Shown here: positions 42,619 through 55,754 of the stretch, one piece after another
Layout of the letters: every line of letters starts with the position of its first letter
How positions within the stretch are numbered: position 1 is the first letter of the stretch
Origin: Luscinia megarhynchos
Lineage: Eukaryota > Chordata > Aves > Passeriformes > Turdidae
DNA length: 64,000 bases
NCBI GenBank assembly: GCA_034336665.1
Contig: CM067589.1
Coordinates: forward strand, 2,365,720-2,429,719
Direction: 5' to 3'
Notes under the pieces: generated by a model
Told to the model about the DNA's origin: nothing
What the model saw: the letters and a program-made list of their open reading frames with translations, nothing else
Databases searched by the model: none
Program-made: the position numbers and the translations under genes

Positions 42619-42693
42619 CAGGCAGGTCTGCAGGTTCAGGGTCACCAGCTCAGGACAGTGGGCACCGATGAACTTGAGGGCCTCGTCCTCCAG
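42619..42693 (-). CDS. FBXL20: FBXL20 exon, duplicate: LEDEALKFIGAHCPELVTLN
   Basis: Identical in sequence and splice sites to 25851-25925. Confidence 0.85.
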
Positions 42694-42744
42694 CTGGAAG
42701 GGAAAACACTGGGATGGAACTGGGAGCACTGGGAATGATTCAGT

Positions 42745-42988
42745 GGGGCTGCTGCCCACACCCTGAGTGACTGACGGGTGTCAGCTTGGATTCTGACTCT
42801 GGCAGGGTTTGGGATTGTTCTGTGTAATGCTGCATTTCTATTTTAATTTTCCTAGTAAAGAACTGTGATTCCCAATTCCCATCTCTTTGCCTGAGAGCCC
42901 CTTAATTTCCAAATGATAATAATTAGGAGGGAGGGGGTTTACACTCTCCATTTCAAGAGAGGCTCCTGCCTTTATTGGCACCAGGACA
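42745..42988 (+). mobile_element. 3' part of an endogenous-retrovirus LTR (copy 2)
   Basis: Counterpart of 25977-26236, with a deletion of about 20 bp before the terminal CCAGGACA. Confidence 0.8.
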
Positions 42989-43034
42989 GCTTGCAAGGGG
43001 AAAGCCTGCAGCCCAGCCTCTGGGGAGCAGCAGG

Positions 43035-44055
43035 AGCCCCCCAGGTGTGCCCAGGGAGCCCCCAGCCTGCTCAGGGCACCCCAAGACCCCTCCAGGACCC
43101 TCTAGCTGTGCCCAGAACCCCCCCAGCCGTGCCCAGAACATCCCAGAACTCCCCCAGATGTGCCCAGGACCTCACAGCCATGTCCAGGACACCCCAGAAC
43201 CCCCCAGATGTGCCTAGGACCCCCCAGCCATGCCCAGGACCCCCCAGCTATACCCAGGACACCACAAAACCTCCCCAGAACCCCCCAGATATGTTCAGGA
43301 CCCCCCAGCCATGCCCAGGACCCCACAGCCATGCCCAGAACACCCCAGAACCCCCAGCTGTGCCCAGGACACCCTGTGCCATGCCCAGCTGTGCCCAGGA
43401 CCCCACAGCCATGCCTAGGACTCCCCCAGATGTGCCCAGGACCCCCCAGATGTACCCAGGACACCACAAGACCTCCCCAGAACCCCCCAGATATGTTCAG
43501 GGACCCCCAGCCATGCCCAGGACCCCACAGCCATGCCCAGAACACCCCAGAACCCCCAGCTGTGCCCAGAACACCCCAGAACCCCCAGCTGTGCCTCCAG
43601 GACCCCACAGCCATGCCCAGGACCCCCAGATGTGCCCAGGACCCCCAGATGTACCCAGGACACCACAAGACCTCCCCAGAACCCCCCAGATATGTTCATA
43701 GGACTCCCCCAGCTGTGCCCAGATGTGCCCAGGAAACCCCAGCCATGCCCAGGACCCCCAGAACCCCCCAGATGTGCCCAGCACCCCCTAGCCATGCCTA
43801 GGACCCCCCAGCTGTGCCCAGGACCCCACAGCCATGCCCAGGACCCCCCAGATGTGCCCAGGACACCACAAGACCTCCCCAGAACCCCCCAGATATGTTC
43901 AGGACCCCCCAGCTGTGCCCAGATGTGCCCAAGACCCCCCAGCCATGCCCAGATGTGCCCAGGAAACCCCAGCCATGCCCAGAACCCCCCAGAACCCCCC
44001 CCAGATATGTTCAGGGACCCCCCAGCTGTGCCCAGGACCCCCCAGCCATGCCCAC
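43035..44055. repeat. CCCCCCAGCCATGCCCAGGA minisatellite (copy 2)
   Basis: Counterpart of 26285-26850 but about 1.0 kb against 0.57 kb, so the copies differ in unit number. Confidence 0.9.
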
Positions 44056-44074
44056 CCCCTTCCCAGAGCCTCAC

Positions 44075-44203
44075 CTGGGTGCAGCCCTTTGAGGGACAGG
44101 GCCCTGAGCTCCCCCACAGCCCCCTGACCAGGGCCTGGATCCCGTCCTGGTCACTTGGTCACACCAGGAGATGATGAGCTGTTCCAGCAGCGGGCATCCC
44201 TCG
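44075..44203 (-). pseudogene. FBXL20: FBXL20 exon, duplicate with frame-breaking indels
   Basis: Counterpart of 26866-26992 but 129 bp instead of 127. Against copy 1 it has an extra T in CCCTTTGAG, two extra bases around GAGCTCCCCCACAGCCCCCTG, and one T lost in CCGTCCTGG. The start (EGCPLLEQLIISWCDQVT) is readable and the rest is out of frame. Splice sites are intact. The changes sit in homopolymers, suggesting consensus errors. Confidence 0.9.
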
Positions 44204-44269
44204 CTGCCACAGGGACACAGGGGGTGCTCAGGGGGCAGGAAAACCCTGCAGTGCCCCAGAATTCTGGTA

Positions 44270-47200
44270 CTCCCACTGCTGGGACACACAGCTCCAGGGG
44301 GAGGAGCAGGAGGACCTTTCCCAGTATTAATAATTCCAAAATTCCATGGAAAATCTGGACCCCCAGGGGAGGACCAGGAGGATCCTTTCCAACATTAATA
44401 ATTCCAAAATTCCACGGAAATCTGGACCCCCAGGGGAGGACCAGGAGGATCCTTTCCAACATTAATAATTCCAAAATTCCACGGAAATCTGGACCCCCAG
44501 GGGAGGACCAGGAGGATGCTTTCCAACATTAATAATTCCAAAATTCCATGGAAAATCTGGACCCCCAGGGGAATATTCCCTCCCAGCTCCAGGGGAGGAT
44601 CAGGAGGATTCTTTCCAACATGAATAATTCCAAAATTCCATGAAAAATGTGGACCCCCAGGGGAGGACCAGGACGATCCTTTCCAACATTAATAATTCCA
44701 AAATTCCATGGAAAATCCCTGCTCTGAGCCAAAATTCTGATATTCCCATTGCTGGGACACACAGGGGACACCCAGCTCCAGGAGAGGATCACGATGATCT
44801 TTTCCAACATTAATAATTCTAAAATTCCATGGAAAATCAGGACCCCCAGGGAAATACTCCCTCCCAGCCACAGGGGAGGATCAGGAGGATCCTTTCCAGC
44901 ATTAATAATTCCAAAATTCCATGGAAAATCCCTGCTCTGAAACCAGAATTCTGATATTCCCATTGCTGGGACCCACAGGGCACACCCAGCTCCAGGGGGA
45001 ATCCTGCCTTGGCTCAAGGATCTCTTCCAACCTTAATAATTCCCAAATTCCAGGAAAAATCCCTGCATTAACTCAGAATTCTGATATTCCCATTGCTGGA
45101 TTCAACAGGGGACACCCAGCTCCAGGGGGAGGATCAGGAGGGAATGTTGGCATGGCTGAAGGATTTTAGACATAATTTTCAACCTTAGTAATTCTAAAAT
45201 TCCATGGAAAATCCCTGCATCAAACCAGAATTCTGGTATTCCCATTGCTGGGACACACAGGGCACACCCAGCTCCAGGGGGAGGCTCTGGAGGATCTTTT
45301 CCAGCCTTAAAAATTCTAAAATTCCATGGAAAATCCCTGCTTTGAGCCAAAATTGTGATATTCCCATGGCTGGATTCAACAAGGGACACCCAGCTCCAGA
45401 GGAAATGCTTGCATGGCTGGAGGATCTATTCCAGACTAAATAACTCTAAAATTCCATGGAAAATCTGGACCCCCAGGGGAATATTCCCTCCCAACTCCAG
45501 AGGGAATGCTGCCTTGGCTGGAGGATCTTTTCCAGCCTAAATAATTCCAAAATTCCATGGAAAATCTGGACCCCCAGGGGAACACTCCCTCCCAGCTCCA
45601 GGGGAGGATCAGGAGGATCCTTTCCAACATTAATAATTCCAAAATTCCATGGAAAATCTGGACCCACAGGGGAGGACCAGGACGATCCTTTCCAACATTA
45701 ATAATTCCAAAATTCCATGGAAAATCCCTGCATTAACTCAGAATTCTGATATTCCAATTTCTGGGACACTCAGGTGACACCCAGCTCCAGAGGGAGGATC
45801 AGGAGGAAATGCTGGCATGGCAGGAGGATCTTTCCAGCCTAAATAATTCCAAAATTCCATGGAAAATCTGGACCCCCAGGGGAACACCCCCCCCCAGCCC
45901 CAGGGGAGGACCAGGATGATCTCTTCCAACTTTAATAATTCCAAAATTCCACGGAAATCCGGACCCCTAGGGGAGGACCAGGAGGATCTTTCCAGCCTAA
46001 ATAATTCCAAAATTCCACGGAAATCTGGACCCCCAGGGGAACACTCCCCCCCAGCCCCAGGGGAGGATCAGGATGATCTCTTCCAACATTAATAATTCCA
46101 CAATTCCACGGAAATCTGGACCCCCAGGGAAGGACCAGGATGATCTCTTCCAACTTTAATAATTCCAAAATTCCATGGAAAATCTGGACCCCCAGGGGAA
46201 CACTCCCTCCCAGCTCCAGGGGAGGATCAGGAGGATCTCTTCCAACATTAATAATTCCACAATTCCACGGAAATCTGGACCCCCAGGGGAGGACCAGGAC
46301 GGACCTTTCCAACATTAATAATTCCAAAATTCCATGGAAAATCCCTGCATTAACTCAGAATTCTGATATTCCAATTTCTGGGACACTCAGGTGACACCCA
46401 GCTCCAGAGGGAGGATCAGGAGGAAATGCTGGCATGGCAGGAGGATCTTTCCAGCCTAAATAATTCCAAAATTCCATGGAAAATCTGGACCCCCAGGGGA
46501 ACACCCCCCCCCAGCCCCCAGGGGAGGATCAGGATGATCTCTTCCAACTTTAATAATTCCAAAATTCCACAGAAATCTGGACCCCCAGGGGAGGATCAGG
46601 ATGATCTCTTCCAACTTTAATAATTCCAAAATTCCACAGAAATCTGGACCCCCAGGGGAGGACCAGGAGGACCTTTCCCAAATTCCACGGAAATCTGGAC
46701 CCCCAGGGGAGGAGCAGGAGGATCCTTTCCAACTTTAATAATTCCAAAATTCCATGGAAAATCTGGACCCCCAGGGGAACACTCCCCCCCAGCTCCAGGG
46801 AAGGACCAGGATGATCTCTTCCAACATTAATAATTCCACAATTCCACGGAAATCTGGACCCCCAGGGGAGGACCAGGACGATCCTTTCCAACATTAATAA
46901 TTCCAAAATTCCATGGAAAATCCCTGCATTAACTCAGAATTCTGATATTCCAATTTCTGGGACACTCAGGGGACACCCAGCTCCAGAGGGAGGATCAGGA
47001 GGAAATGCTGGCATGGCAGGAGGATCCTTTCCAACATTAATAATTCCAAAATTCCATGGAAAATCTGGACCCCCAGGGGAACACCCCCCCCCCAGCCCCA
47101 GGGGAGGATCAGGATGATCTCTTCCAACATTAATAATTCCACAATTCCACGGAAATCTGGACCCCCAGGGGAGGACCAGGAGGACCTTTCCCAAATTCCA

Positions 47201-47580
47201 CGGAAATCTGGACCCCAGGGGAGGACCAGGAGGACCTTTCCCAAATTCCACAGAAATCTGGACCCCCAGGGGAGGACCAGGAGGACCTTTCCCAAATTCC
47301 ATGGAAATCTGGACCCCAGGGGAGGAGCAGGAGAACCTTTCCCAGCCTAAATAATTCCAAACTTCCACGGAAATCTGGACCCCCAGGGAAGGACCAGGAT
47401 GATCTCTTCCAACTTTAATAATTCCAAAATTCCACGGAAATCTGGACCCCCAGGGAAGGACCAGGATGATCTCTTCCAACATTAATAATTCCAAACTTCC
47501 ACAGAAATCTGGACCCCCAGGGGAGGAGCAGGAGGATCCTTCCCAGTATTAATAATTCCACAATTCCACGGAAATCTGGA
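44270..47580. repeat. TTCCAAAATTCCATGGAAAA minisatellite (copy 2)
   Basis: Counterpart of 27040-29240 but about 3.3 kb against 2.2 kb, with a different order of long and short units. Confidence 0.93.
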
Positions 47581-47638
47581 CCCCAGGGGAGCAGCAGGAC
47601 CCTCCCAGCTGTGCCCTCCAGGCTCCCTGGCTGCTCAC

Positions 47639-47734
47639 CTGAGTGCCTTCAGGGACAGGTTGGTGATGGAGGTGCACGAGGCCAGGTCCAGGTGCCTGAG
47701 TTTGGAGCAGAACTTGCTGAGGCTGGTGCAGGTG
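47639..47734 (-). CDS. FBXL20: FBXL20 exon, duplicate: TCTSLSKFCSKLRHLDLASC
   Basis: Identical in sequence and splice sites to 29280-29375. Confidence 0.85.
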
Positions 47735-47989
47735 CTGCAGGAGACAAAATCCTGCACTGGATCCTTCCCCAGCCATGGGAATCCCACGGGACTGGGGCTG
47801 GCAGTAAAAAATGTGAGTTCTGAAATTTCTGGTTTTTCTGGGAACACTGCTTGTGAGCTGGGCTTTGGGGAAAGCTCCACATTTCAGTGATGGAGTTAAA
47901 AAATTGGAATTAAAATCATGGGTGTGTAGTTAAATAAAAGTGGGTGATTTCACATGGTGAAGGGTGTGGAATTTGGGGTTTTAGAATTC

Positions 47990-49060
47990 AAATAGAATAG
48001 AGTAATATAGGTATGGGATAATATAGAAAAGAATATAAAATGCAGAAGACAGAATATAGAAAATAAAATGTAGTAATGTAGAATATAAAAGGTAAAATAT
48101 AAAAAGTAGAATACAGAATATAAGATATAGAATACAGAATATAAAATAAAAAAGATAGATTATATAATATATAATATAGTAATATAGAATATAAAAGGTA
48201 GAATACAGACTGTAAAAGGTAGAATAGAGAATATAAAATAAAAAAGATAGAATATAGAATCTAAAATATAAAAGAATATAGAATATAGTAATATAGGTAT
48301 GGGACAATATAGAATACAGAATATAAAAGAATATAAAATACAGAATACAGAATATAGGAAATAAAATATAGTAATACCGAATATAAAAGGTAGAATACAG
48401 AATATAGAATATAAAAGATAGAATACAGAATATAAAAGAAAAAATAATACAGAATATAAAATAAAAAAGGTAGAATATAGAATCTAAAATATAAAAGAAT
48501 ATAGAATATAGTAATATAGGTATGGGACAACATAAAATATAGAATAAAGAAAATAGAAATACAGGTATGGGATAATATAGAATATAAAAAATAGAAATAT
48601 AGGTAGGGACAATATATAATATAGAATATAAAAGAACATAAAATACAGAAGACAGAATATAGAAAATAAAATATAGTAATATAGAATATAAAAGGTAGAA
48701 TACAGAATATAAAATAAAAAAGATAGAACATAAAATATAAAAGAATATAGAATATAGTAATATAGCTATGGGACAACATAAAATATAGAATATAAAAATA
48801 GGTATGGGACAATATAGAATATAAAATATAAAATTTAGAAGATAGAATATAAGATATAGAATAGAAAAGGTAGAATATAAAAAGTAGAGCACAGAATATA
48901 GAATATAAAATACAGAATATGAAATTTAGAATATAGAATATAAAATACATATTATAAAATATAGATTATAGAAATATAGATTATTGAAATACAGATTATA
49001 GTAATAAAGGTATGGGACAATATAGAATATAAAATATAGAATATAGAAATAGGTATGGCA
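47990..49060. repeat. GAATATAAAATATAG AT-rich array (copy 2)
   Basis: Counterpart of 29640-31130, about 400 bp shorter. Confidence 0.93.
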
Positions 49061-49415
49061 CAAAATGGAAATTTTTGGGTGTTTTCTCTTTCTGTTTTTT
49101 TCCTTCTTCCTGGTTCCAGGCAGCATTTTTGGTTGGATACTTAGTGCTGCACTGAGGGTCACAAAAATTTGGTTATTGAGCCAAAAGTATAAATAATATT
49201 TTAATTTTTATAACAAATAAAAAAGATATTATTTAATAATCTATGATAAATATATTATTTTATAATGAATAATTTTACAATAAATAATTTTATAATAAAT
49301 AATTTCATAATAAATAATTTTCATAATAAATAATTATTTAATGGACTTTTTAGCATGGAAAAACCCCAAACCTGTTTTTATTTTATTTTTTTTTTTGGGG
49401 AGGAGTTTTACTCAC

Positions 49416-49484
49416 GTGTCTGTGATCTTGGTACAACCATTGAGGTTCAACACTTCAATGTTCCTGCAGTTCTGGGCAAAGGTC
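49416..49484 (-). CDS. FBXL20: FBXL20 exon, duplicate: TFAQNCRNIEVLNLNGCTKI
   Basis: Identical in sequence to 31508-31576. The next intron bases differ by small A-run changes only. Confidence 0.85.
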
Positions 49485-49864
49485 CTTGGGGAAAGGAAAG
49501 GGAAAAAAAAAAAATTGGATTTGTCAAAAAATGGAATTCCAGGTGGTTAAAAATGTGGCAGATTCAAGTTTTGAACCAATCTCCAATCTCAAATAGGTTA
49601 AAGAAGGAAATAGAGAAAATTAAGAAGGAAACCAAGAAAATCAAAAGAATCAAGAGAGAAGAAAGGAATAAAGAAAATCAAGTAGAAAATCAGGGTGAAA
49701 ATCAAGAAAGAAGAAAATCAGGATGAAAATCCAGAAGGATCAAGAAAGAAGGAAATAATCAAGAATAAAAGAATCAAGAAAAATCAAGGAGAAAATCAGG
49801 AAAGAAGAAAGGAATGGAGAAAAAAAAATCAAGAAAATCAAGAAGAAAACCAAAAAGAAAGCCA

Positions 49865-50265
49865 AAGGCAAATTAAATGGTAAAAAAGGCAAATTAAATG
49901 GTAAAAAATGGCAAATTAAATGGCAAAAAAGGCAAATTAAATGGTAAAAAATGGGAAATTAAATGGTAAAAAAAGGCAAATTAAATGGTAAAAAATGGCA
50001 AATTAAATGGCAAAAAAGGCAAATTAAATGGTAAAAAATGGGAAATTAAATGGTAAAAAAATGGGAAATTAAATGGTAAAAAAGGGCAAATTAAATGGTA
50101 AAAAAATGGGAAATTAAATGGTAAAAAAGGGCAAATTAAATGGTAAAAAAATGGGAAATTAAATGGTAAAAAATGGGAAATTAAATGGTAAAAAAGGGCA
50201 AATTAAATGGTAAAAAAGGCAAATTAAATGGGAAATTAAATGGTAAAAAAGGGCAAATTAAATTG
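49865..50265. repeat. GGTAAAAAATGGGAAATTAAAT array (copy 2)
   Basis: Counterpart of 31976-32335, with a different order of GGCAAATT and GGGAAATT units. Confidence 0.9.
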
Positions 50266-50284
50266 ACATCCTGAGTGTCCCCCA

Positions 50285-51930
50285 GCCAAAATGGGGATAA
50301 ATTCTGGATTTGCAGGAGTTATAATGGATATAAATTCAGGATTTTCAGGAGTTTAAACTGGGATAAATGCAGGATTTTCAGGAGTTACAATGGATATAAA
50401 TTCTGGATTTGTAGGAGTTTAAACTGGGATAAATTCTGGATATTCAGGAGTTTAAACTGGGATAAATCCTGGATTTGTAGGGGTTATAATGGGGATAAAT
50501 TCTGGATTTGCAGGAGTTATAGTGAGGATAAATTCTGGATTTGTATGAGCTATAATGGGGATAAATTCAGGATTTACAGGAGTTCAAACAAGATAAATTC
50601 TGAATTTGCAGGAGTTATTATAGGGATAAATCCTCGATTTACAGGGGTTTAAACTGGGATAAATTCTGGATTTTCAGGAGTTTAAACGGGGATAAATCCT
50701 GGATTTTCAAAAGTTACAATAGATATAAATTCTGGATTTGTAGGTGTTTTAATGGTGATAAATTCTGGATTTTCAGGAGTTTAAACTGGGATAAATCCTG
50801 CATTTCCAGGAGCTCTAGTGGATATAAATCCTGCATTTCCAGAAGTTTAAACTGGGATAAATTCTGGATTTTTCAGGAGTTATAATGGATATAAATGCAG
50901 CATTACCAGGAGCTCTAGTGGATACAAATCCTGCATTTTCAGGAGCTATAATGGATATAAATCCTGTATTTTCAGGGTTTTAAACTGGGATAAATCCTGG
51001 ATTTGTAGGAGTTTAAACTGAGATAAATCCTGGATTTGCAGAAGTTTAAACTGGGATAAATCCTGGATATTCAGGAGTTTAAACTCGGATAAATGCAGCA
51101 TTTCCAGAAGCTCTAGTGGATATAAATCCTGCATTTCCAGGAGTTTAAACTGGGATAAATTCTGGATTTTCAGGAGTTACTATGGATATAAATCCTGCAT
51201 TTCCAGGAGCTCTAATGGATACAAATCCTGCATTTCCAGGAGCTATAGTGAACACAAATCCTGCATTTCCAGGATCTCTAGAGGATACAGATGCAGCATC
51301 TCCAGGAGCTCTAGTGGAGCTCTAGAGGATACAGATGCAGCATTTCCAGGAGCTCTAGAGGATACAAATCCTGCATCTCCAGGAGCTCTAGTGGATACAA
51401 ATGCAGCACCTCCAGGAGCTCTAGTGGATACAGATGCAGCATTTCCAGGAGCTCTAGAGGATACAAATCCTGCATCTCCAGGAGCTCTAGTGGATACAAA
51501 TCCTGCATCTCCAGGAGCTCTAGAGGATACAAATCCTGCATTTCCAGGAGCTCTAGTGGATACAGATGCAGCATCTCCAGGAGCTCTAGTGGATACAAAT
51601 GCAGCATCTCCAGGAGCTCTAGTGGAGCTCTAGAGGATACAGATGCAGCATCCCCAGGAGCTATAGAGGATACAAATCCTGCATCTCCAGGAGCTCTAGT
51701 GGATACAGATGCAGCATCTCCAGGAGCTCTAGAGGATACAAATCCTGCATCTCCAGGAGCTCTAGTGGAGCTCTAGAGGATACAGATGCAGCATCTCCAG
51801 GAGCTCTAGTGGAGCTCTAGAGGATACAGATGCAGCACCTCCAGGAGCCCTAGTGGATACAGATGCAGCATTTCCAGGAGCTCTAGAGGATACAAATCCT
51901 GCACCTCCAGGAGCTCTAGTGTAGCTCTAG
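50285..51930. repeat. 33-bp minisatellite CCAGGAGCTCTAGTGGATAC (copy 2)
   Basis: Counterpart of 32340-35038 but 1.65 kb against 2.7 kb. It ends about 25 bp from the exon donor, as in copy 1. Confidence 0.95.
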
Positions 51931-51952
51931 TGGATACAAGCTCAGGCCGTAC

Positions 51953-52047
51953 CTCAAGGCGTTGTCCCCCACGCCCTGGCAGCCCCGCAGGCTCAGCTTG
52001 CGCAGGAAGCCGCCGCAGCGCTTGGAAATGTTCTCCACCACTCGGCC
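51953..52047 (-). CDS. FBXL20: FBXL20 exon, duplicate: GRVVENISKRCGGFLRKLSL
   Basis: Identical in sequence and splice sites to 35068-35162. Confidence 0.85.
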
Positions 52048-52311
52048 CTGGGGAGACACAGAGCCCTGAGCACCCAAACTGCACGGATCAGCACCCATCT
52101 CAGCACTGCACTCCAGCCACCCTGCTGCAAGTCACTGGAGTTGGGAGTTACAGACAGGGAGTTGGCTGGAAGTGAAATCGTTGATTTGCTGTCATTTTCT
52201 GTTTGCTCAGCTGGGCTTACAGTGGGAAAAGATGGAACTAGTGAGAAATAGAAATAAAAATAAATAATTGGGCTATCCCCAGAAATCATTTGTATGGTCA
52301 TTGACAGAAAA

Positions 52312-52897
52312 TGTCAAAAGTTCAGGGTGAGGAAGACTCACTTTACTTCCTCCTATTAAGAACCCTCCCCAGGAAAACGACCCCAGACTTAATTAAAGAA
52401 GTCAATCAATGCTTAATGGCTAATCAAGCTAATTACCATAAGGTAATTATGGGAGGGGCTGTTATTATAAACATGTATTGCTTGAATCCTTTAATAAATA
52501 TAAATATAACTATAAATATGACTACAAATATAACCATAACTACAAATATAAAACAAATACAAATATATAAATACAAATGCAAATATAAATACAAATATAA
52601 ATGCAAATACTAATATAAATGCAAATACAAATATAAATACAAATACAAATATAAATACAAATACAAGTACTAACACAAATACTAACACAAATACAAATAC
52701 TAACACAAATACAAGTATAAATATAAATAATATAAATATAAATACAAATATAAATATAATAAATATTTAATACATTTAAATATTTAATAAGACTTCATAA
52801 TCAGTTGTGATTTTGCAGTGTGTATTAGAGGATTACCTCACACTGAATAAACATTCACTTTCTAACTTTAAATTTTTAGAGTCTTTTGTCCCTCACA
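52312..52897 (+). mobile_element. Probable LTR with internal AT-rich expansion (copy 2)
   Basis: Counterpart of 35427-36018, with a slightly different internal AAATACAAAT array. The same TG...CA ends, AATAAA and following TGGTATCAG-like motif are present, the last altered to TGAGTATCAG. Confidence 0.45.
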
Positions 52898-53266
52898 GTT
52901 GAGTATCAGTGTTAGACCAATATTTTTGTTTTTGTAAATCACTGATTCATATTTTGTTATTTGAGGGGTGCTAAAGGGAATAAAAGTGATAAAAGGGAAG
53001 AAGAGGGAGAATTATTCAGCTTCTGAAGATGGAGAGACAAGGAGTCACCTAAAGCAAATCAGCTAAAGAATTTTGAGAAATTTTCTCAATTTTGGAGCTC
53101 CTGGACATGGGCACAGAGTCCCCAGGGAAGGGGAGAGGAGCTGCACCCCAGATTTCCCAGCACAGCCAGGGAAAAACTCCAATTTCTACTCAAAACAGAG
53201 ATGAGCAGAACAGCCCACGAGTTTTGTTCCTGCAGGAAAAGGAATTCAACCATTTATTCTCCAGAG

Positions 53267-53545
53267 TTCCAGAAAATTTCAATTTTTACATTTCAAATCT
53301 GATCCAAAGAGTCCATTACAGAATTTATCTTTCCCCTGGGACTAAAGGGTAAAACCACCAGAAAATTTCAATTTCTCCATTTCAAATCTGATCCAAAGAG
53401 GCCATTAGAGAATTTACCTTTCCCATGGGACCAAAGGGAAAAACCACTAGAAAATTTCCTTTTTAAAATTTCAAATCTTGATCCAAACAGCCCACCAGAG
53501 AATTTATCTTTCCCCTGGGACCAAAGGGTAAAACCACCAGAGTGG
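53267..53545. repeat. 90-bp tandem repeat, about three units (copy 2)
   Basis: Counterpart of 36391-36935 with three instead of six units. Confidence 0.93.
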
Positions 53546-54826
53546 TTTGGTATTTATTTAAAATATTTGTACCAGAAACTCAGAACCCCCCCTGCACTTT
53601 CCCAGCCCTGAAAAAAGCTGGAAAAGCTGAAATCCTCCTTCATTTTGCAATTTCTCAAGCAAGCCTAAAAATTCTGCTGGAATTAGAGGAGCCAAAGGTG
53701 TTTTGATCAAGAATTTACATGGATTTAACTCTGGACCAGCAGAGCCTGGGGATGCCCAGCAGGAATTTGGGAGTGAGGTAAAACAAACAAAAAAAAAACC
53801 AAATTTTGTTTTCAGAGGGGAAGCCTGGGGTTGGGCAAGAACATGGGTTTGATGGGCAGGGACAGGAAAATCACCCAAAAACCTGGTTTTATTCCCAGGA
53901 ACCCTGAGAACTCCACTGTAAAATAAAAATTCCATGGTTTTAAACTGGAATTTAAGAGATTTTTAGGGCATGTGATGAGGTGAAGGATTCATTCTGAATC
54001 CAAAATCCCCCAATTCCTCCCCTCAGGGCCTGCTGAGGTGACAGTGCCACCTCCTGCTCCTCATCCCTGACTCTCAGCTGCACAAAGGGATTATTTCAAC
54101 AATTTCCTGCAAAATCAGGGGTGGATTTGCCACCAGGTGGGAACTTTCACTCTGTGCACCACAAGTTAAAGCCACACATTCCCCATTTCCCTCCCCAAAT
54201 ATGAAATATTCCCAATCTCCCTCCTCCAAAGTGTTTTAAACAGGATAAAACATCCTGATAAGAGACTTAAAGATTGGTTTTTTTTTCCTCATCCCTTTTC
54301 CTGCTTAAGGCAATTTGAATTTTCAGCTCCATCCTCACCATTGGAGCAGCTGCATCTTTTAGGGACAATTTGGACCTTGTCCTTCCCAAATCATCTCAAA
54401 TTTCAATTTTTGGTGTTAAAGACACAAATTTTTCAGACATTCAGTTCTCATGTTCTAATCTGAGAGCAAGGAGCAGCACCTTAAATTCTCTTCCATGCAA
54501 GCAGCAGTTTCCCCAAAAATTTTCTACTAATTCTACTAATTTCTACTTTTCTACTAATTTCTCTTTCCAGACCAGACAAAATCTACTTTCCTTCCATTAC
54601 CACCTTTAAGTCTTGCTGGGGATATTCAGAATTCTGTCCATTTTTCAAAAGCTGAATGGATTGCCAAGAGTTTCAAAGACTCCCTGAAGCTGAAGGACTG
54701 AAATTAATGATTTCAGTCTCCAGGGAATGGAGAAAGGGTTACACTGGGAGTATTAATTTATTCTAGGCTGTAATTACATTTTAACAAGAAAAAAAAAAAA
54801 AGGGTTTGTATGTCACTTAATTATAC

Positions 54827-54901
54827 CTCAATATCCCTCTGGAAATCAAACAGGTCAATTCTCTGCCAGTTGCTGCCATCCAGGGCCAGAACATTCCATG
54901 C
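54827..54901 (-). CDS. FBXL20: FBXL20 exon, duplicate: AWNVLALDGSNWQRIDLFDF
   Basis: Identical in sequence and splice sites to 38219-38293. Confidence 0.85.
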
Positions 54902-55530
54902 CTTTATTGGGGGAAAAAAATGCAAATGTGTGGTTAATATGAAAGAAAAAAAAAAAAGTCAGTGAGGATTTAGGCACAGGTTGTTCCTTTGAGAAAACAA
55001 CATTGTGTCCTAGGTGGGAGAGGAACAGGTAATTCCAGGCAGCAGGGAGAGATGGGCAGGGTCCCTCAGAATTCAGAATTCCAAATTTCCAAATCCCCCA
55101 AAGCTGCCCTGGTTGTTTCCACACCCCCTGGATTTCAGCTGGGAGCTTTTCCCTGCACAATTTGGGTTATTCAGGTGACAACTGTAATGCCCACACACCA
55201 CACAGGGGATTTTTAAATGTAATTTAATGATGTTAAAGCAGCATTTTTTAAAAATTCCAATGTTGTTCTTGGGATATAGGAAAAGCAAAAGTAAGCAAAG
55301 ATGTCAAAACTGGGATCTCAGAATTTCCTGAATTACAAATGCATGTGAATTTTGTTCTTCAAGATCTTTCACCCCATGCATTCTCAGTATGGCATATGAC
55401 AGGGATTTGAAATTACAGTAGTTTTTTCAAGTTCACAAAGGATGTTTATGCAACTTTTTAATTTTTTTTTTTAATTCCAATGTATTTAGAGTAATTAAAT
55501 CAGTGGTGGCTGAGGTTTTTAGGCAGGACT

Positions 55531-55754
55531 GATGGGTCTGTGCAGAGGAGCTGCCCTGGCTGCTCCCACCCCCTGGATTTCAGCTGGGAGCTTTTCCCTG
55601 CACAATTTGGGTTATTCAGGTGACAACTGTAATGCCCAGACACCACACAGGGTATTATAAGTGCAATTAATGATGTTTAAGCATCCATTTTTTAAAAATT
55701 CCAATATGCTCAGAGTAATTAAATCAGTGGTGGCTAAGGATTTTAGGCAGGACT
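55531..55754. repeat. 224-bp insertion present only in copy 2
   Basis: Copy 1 at about 38914 lacks this segment. Its content (CCCCCTGGATTTCAGCTGGG ... TTATTCAGGTGACAACTGTA ... TGGTGGCTAAGGATTTTAGG) is a diverged second copy of nearby sequence at 55110-55530. It is therefore a local tandem duplication and not a mobile element. Confidence 0.75.
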
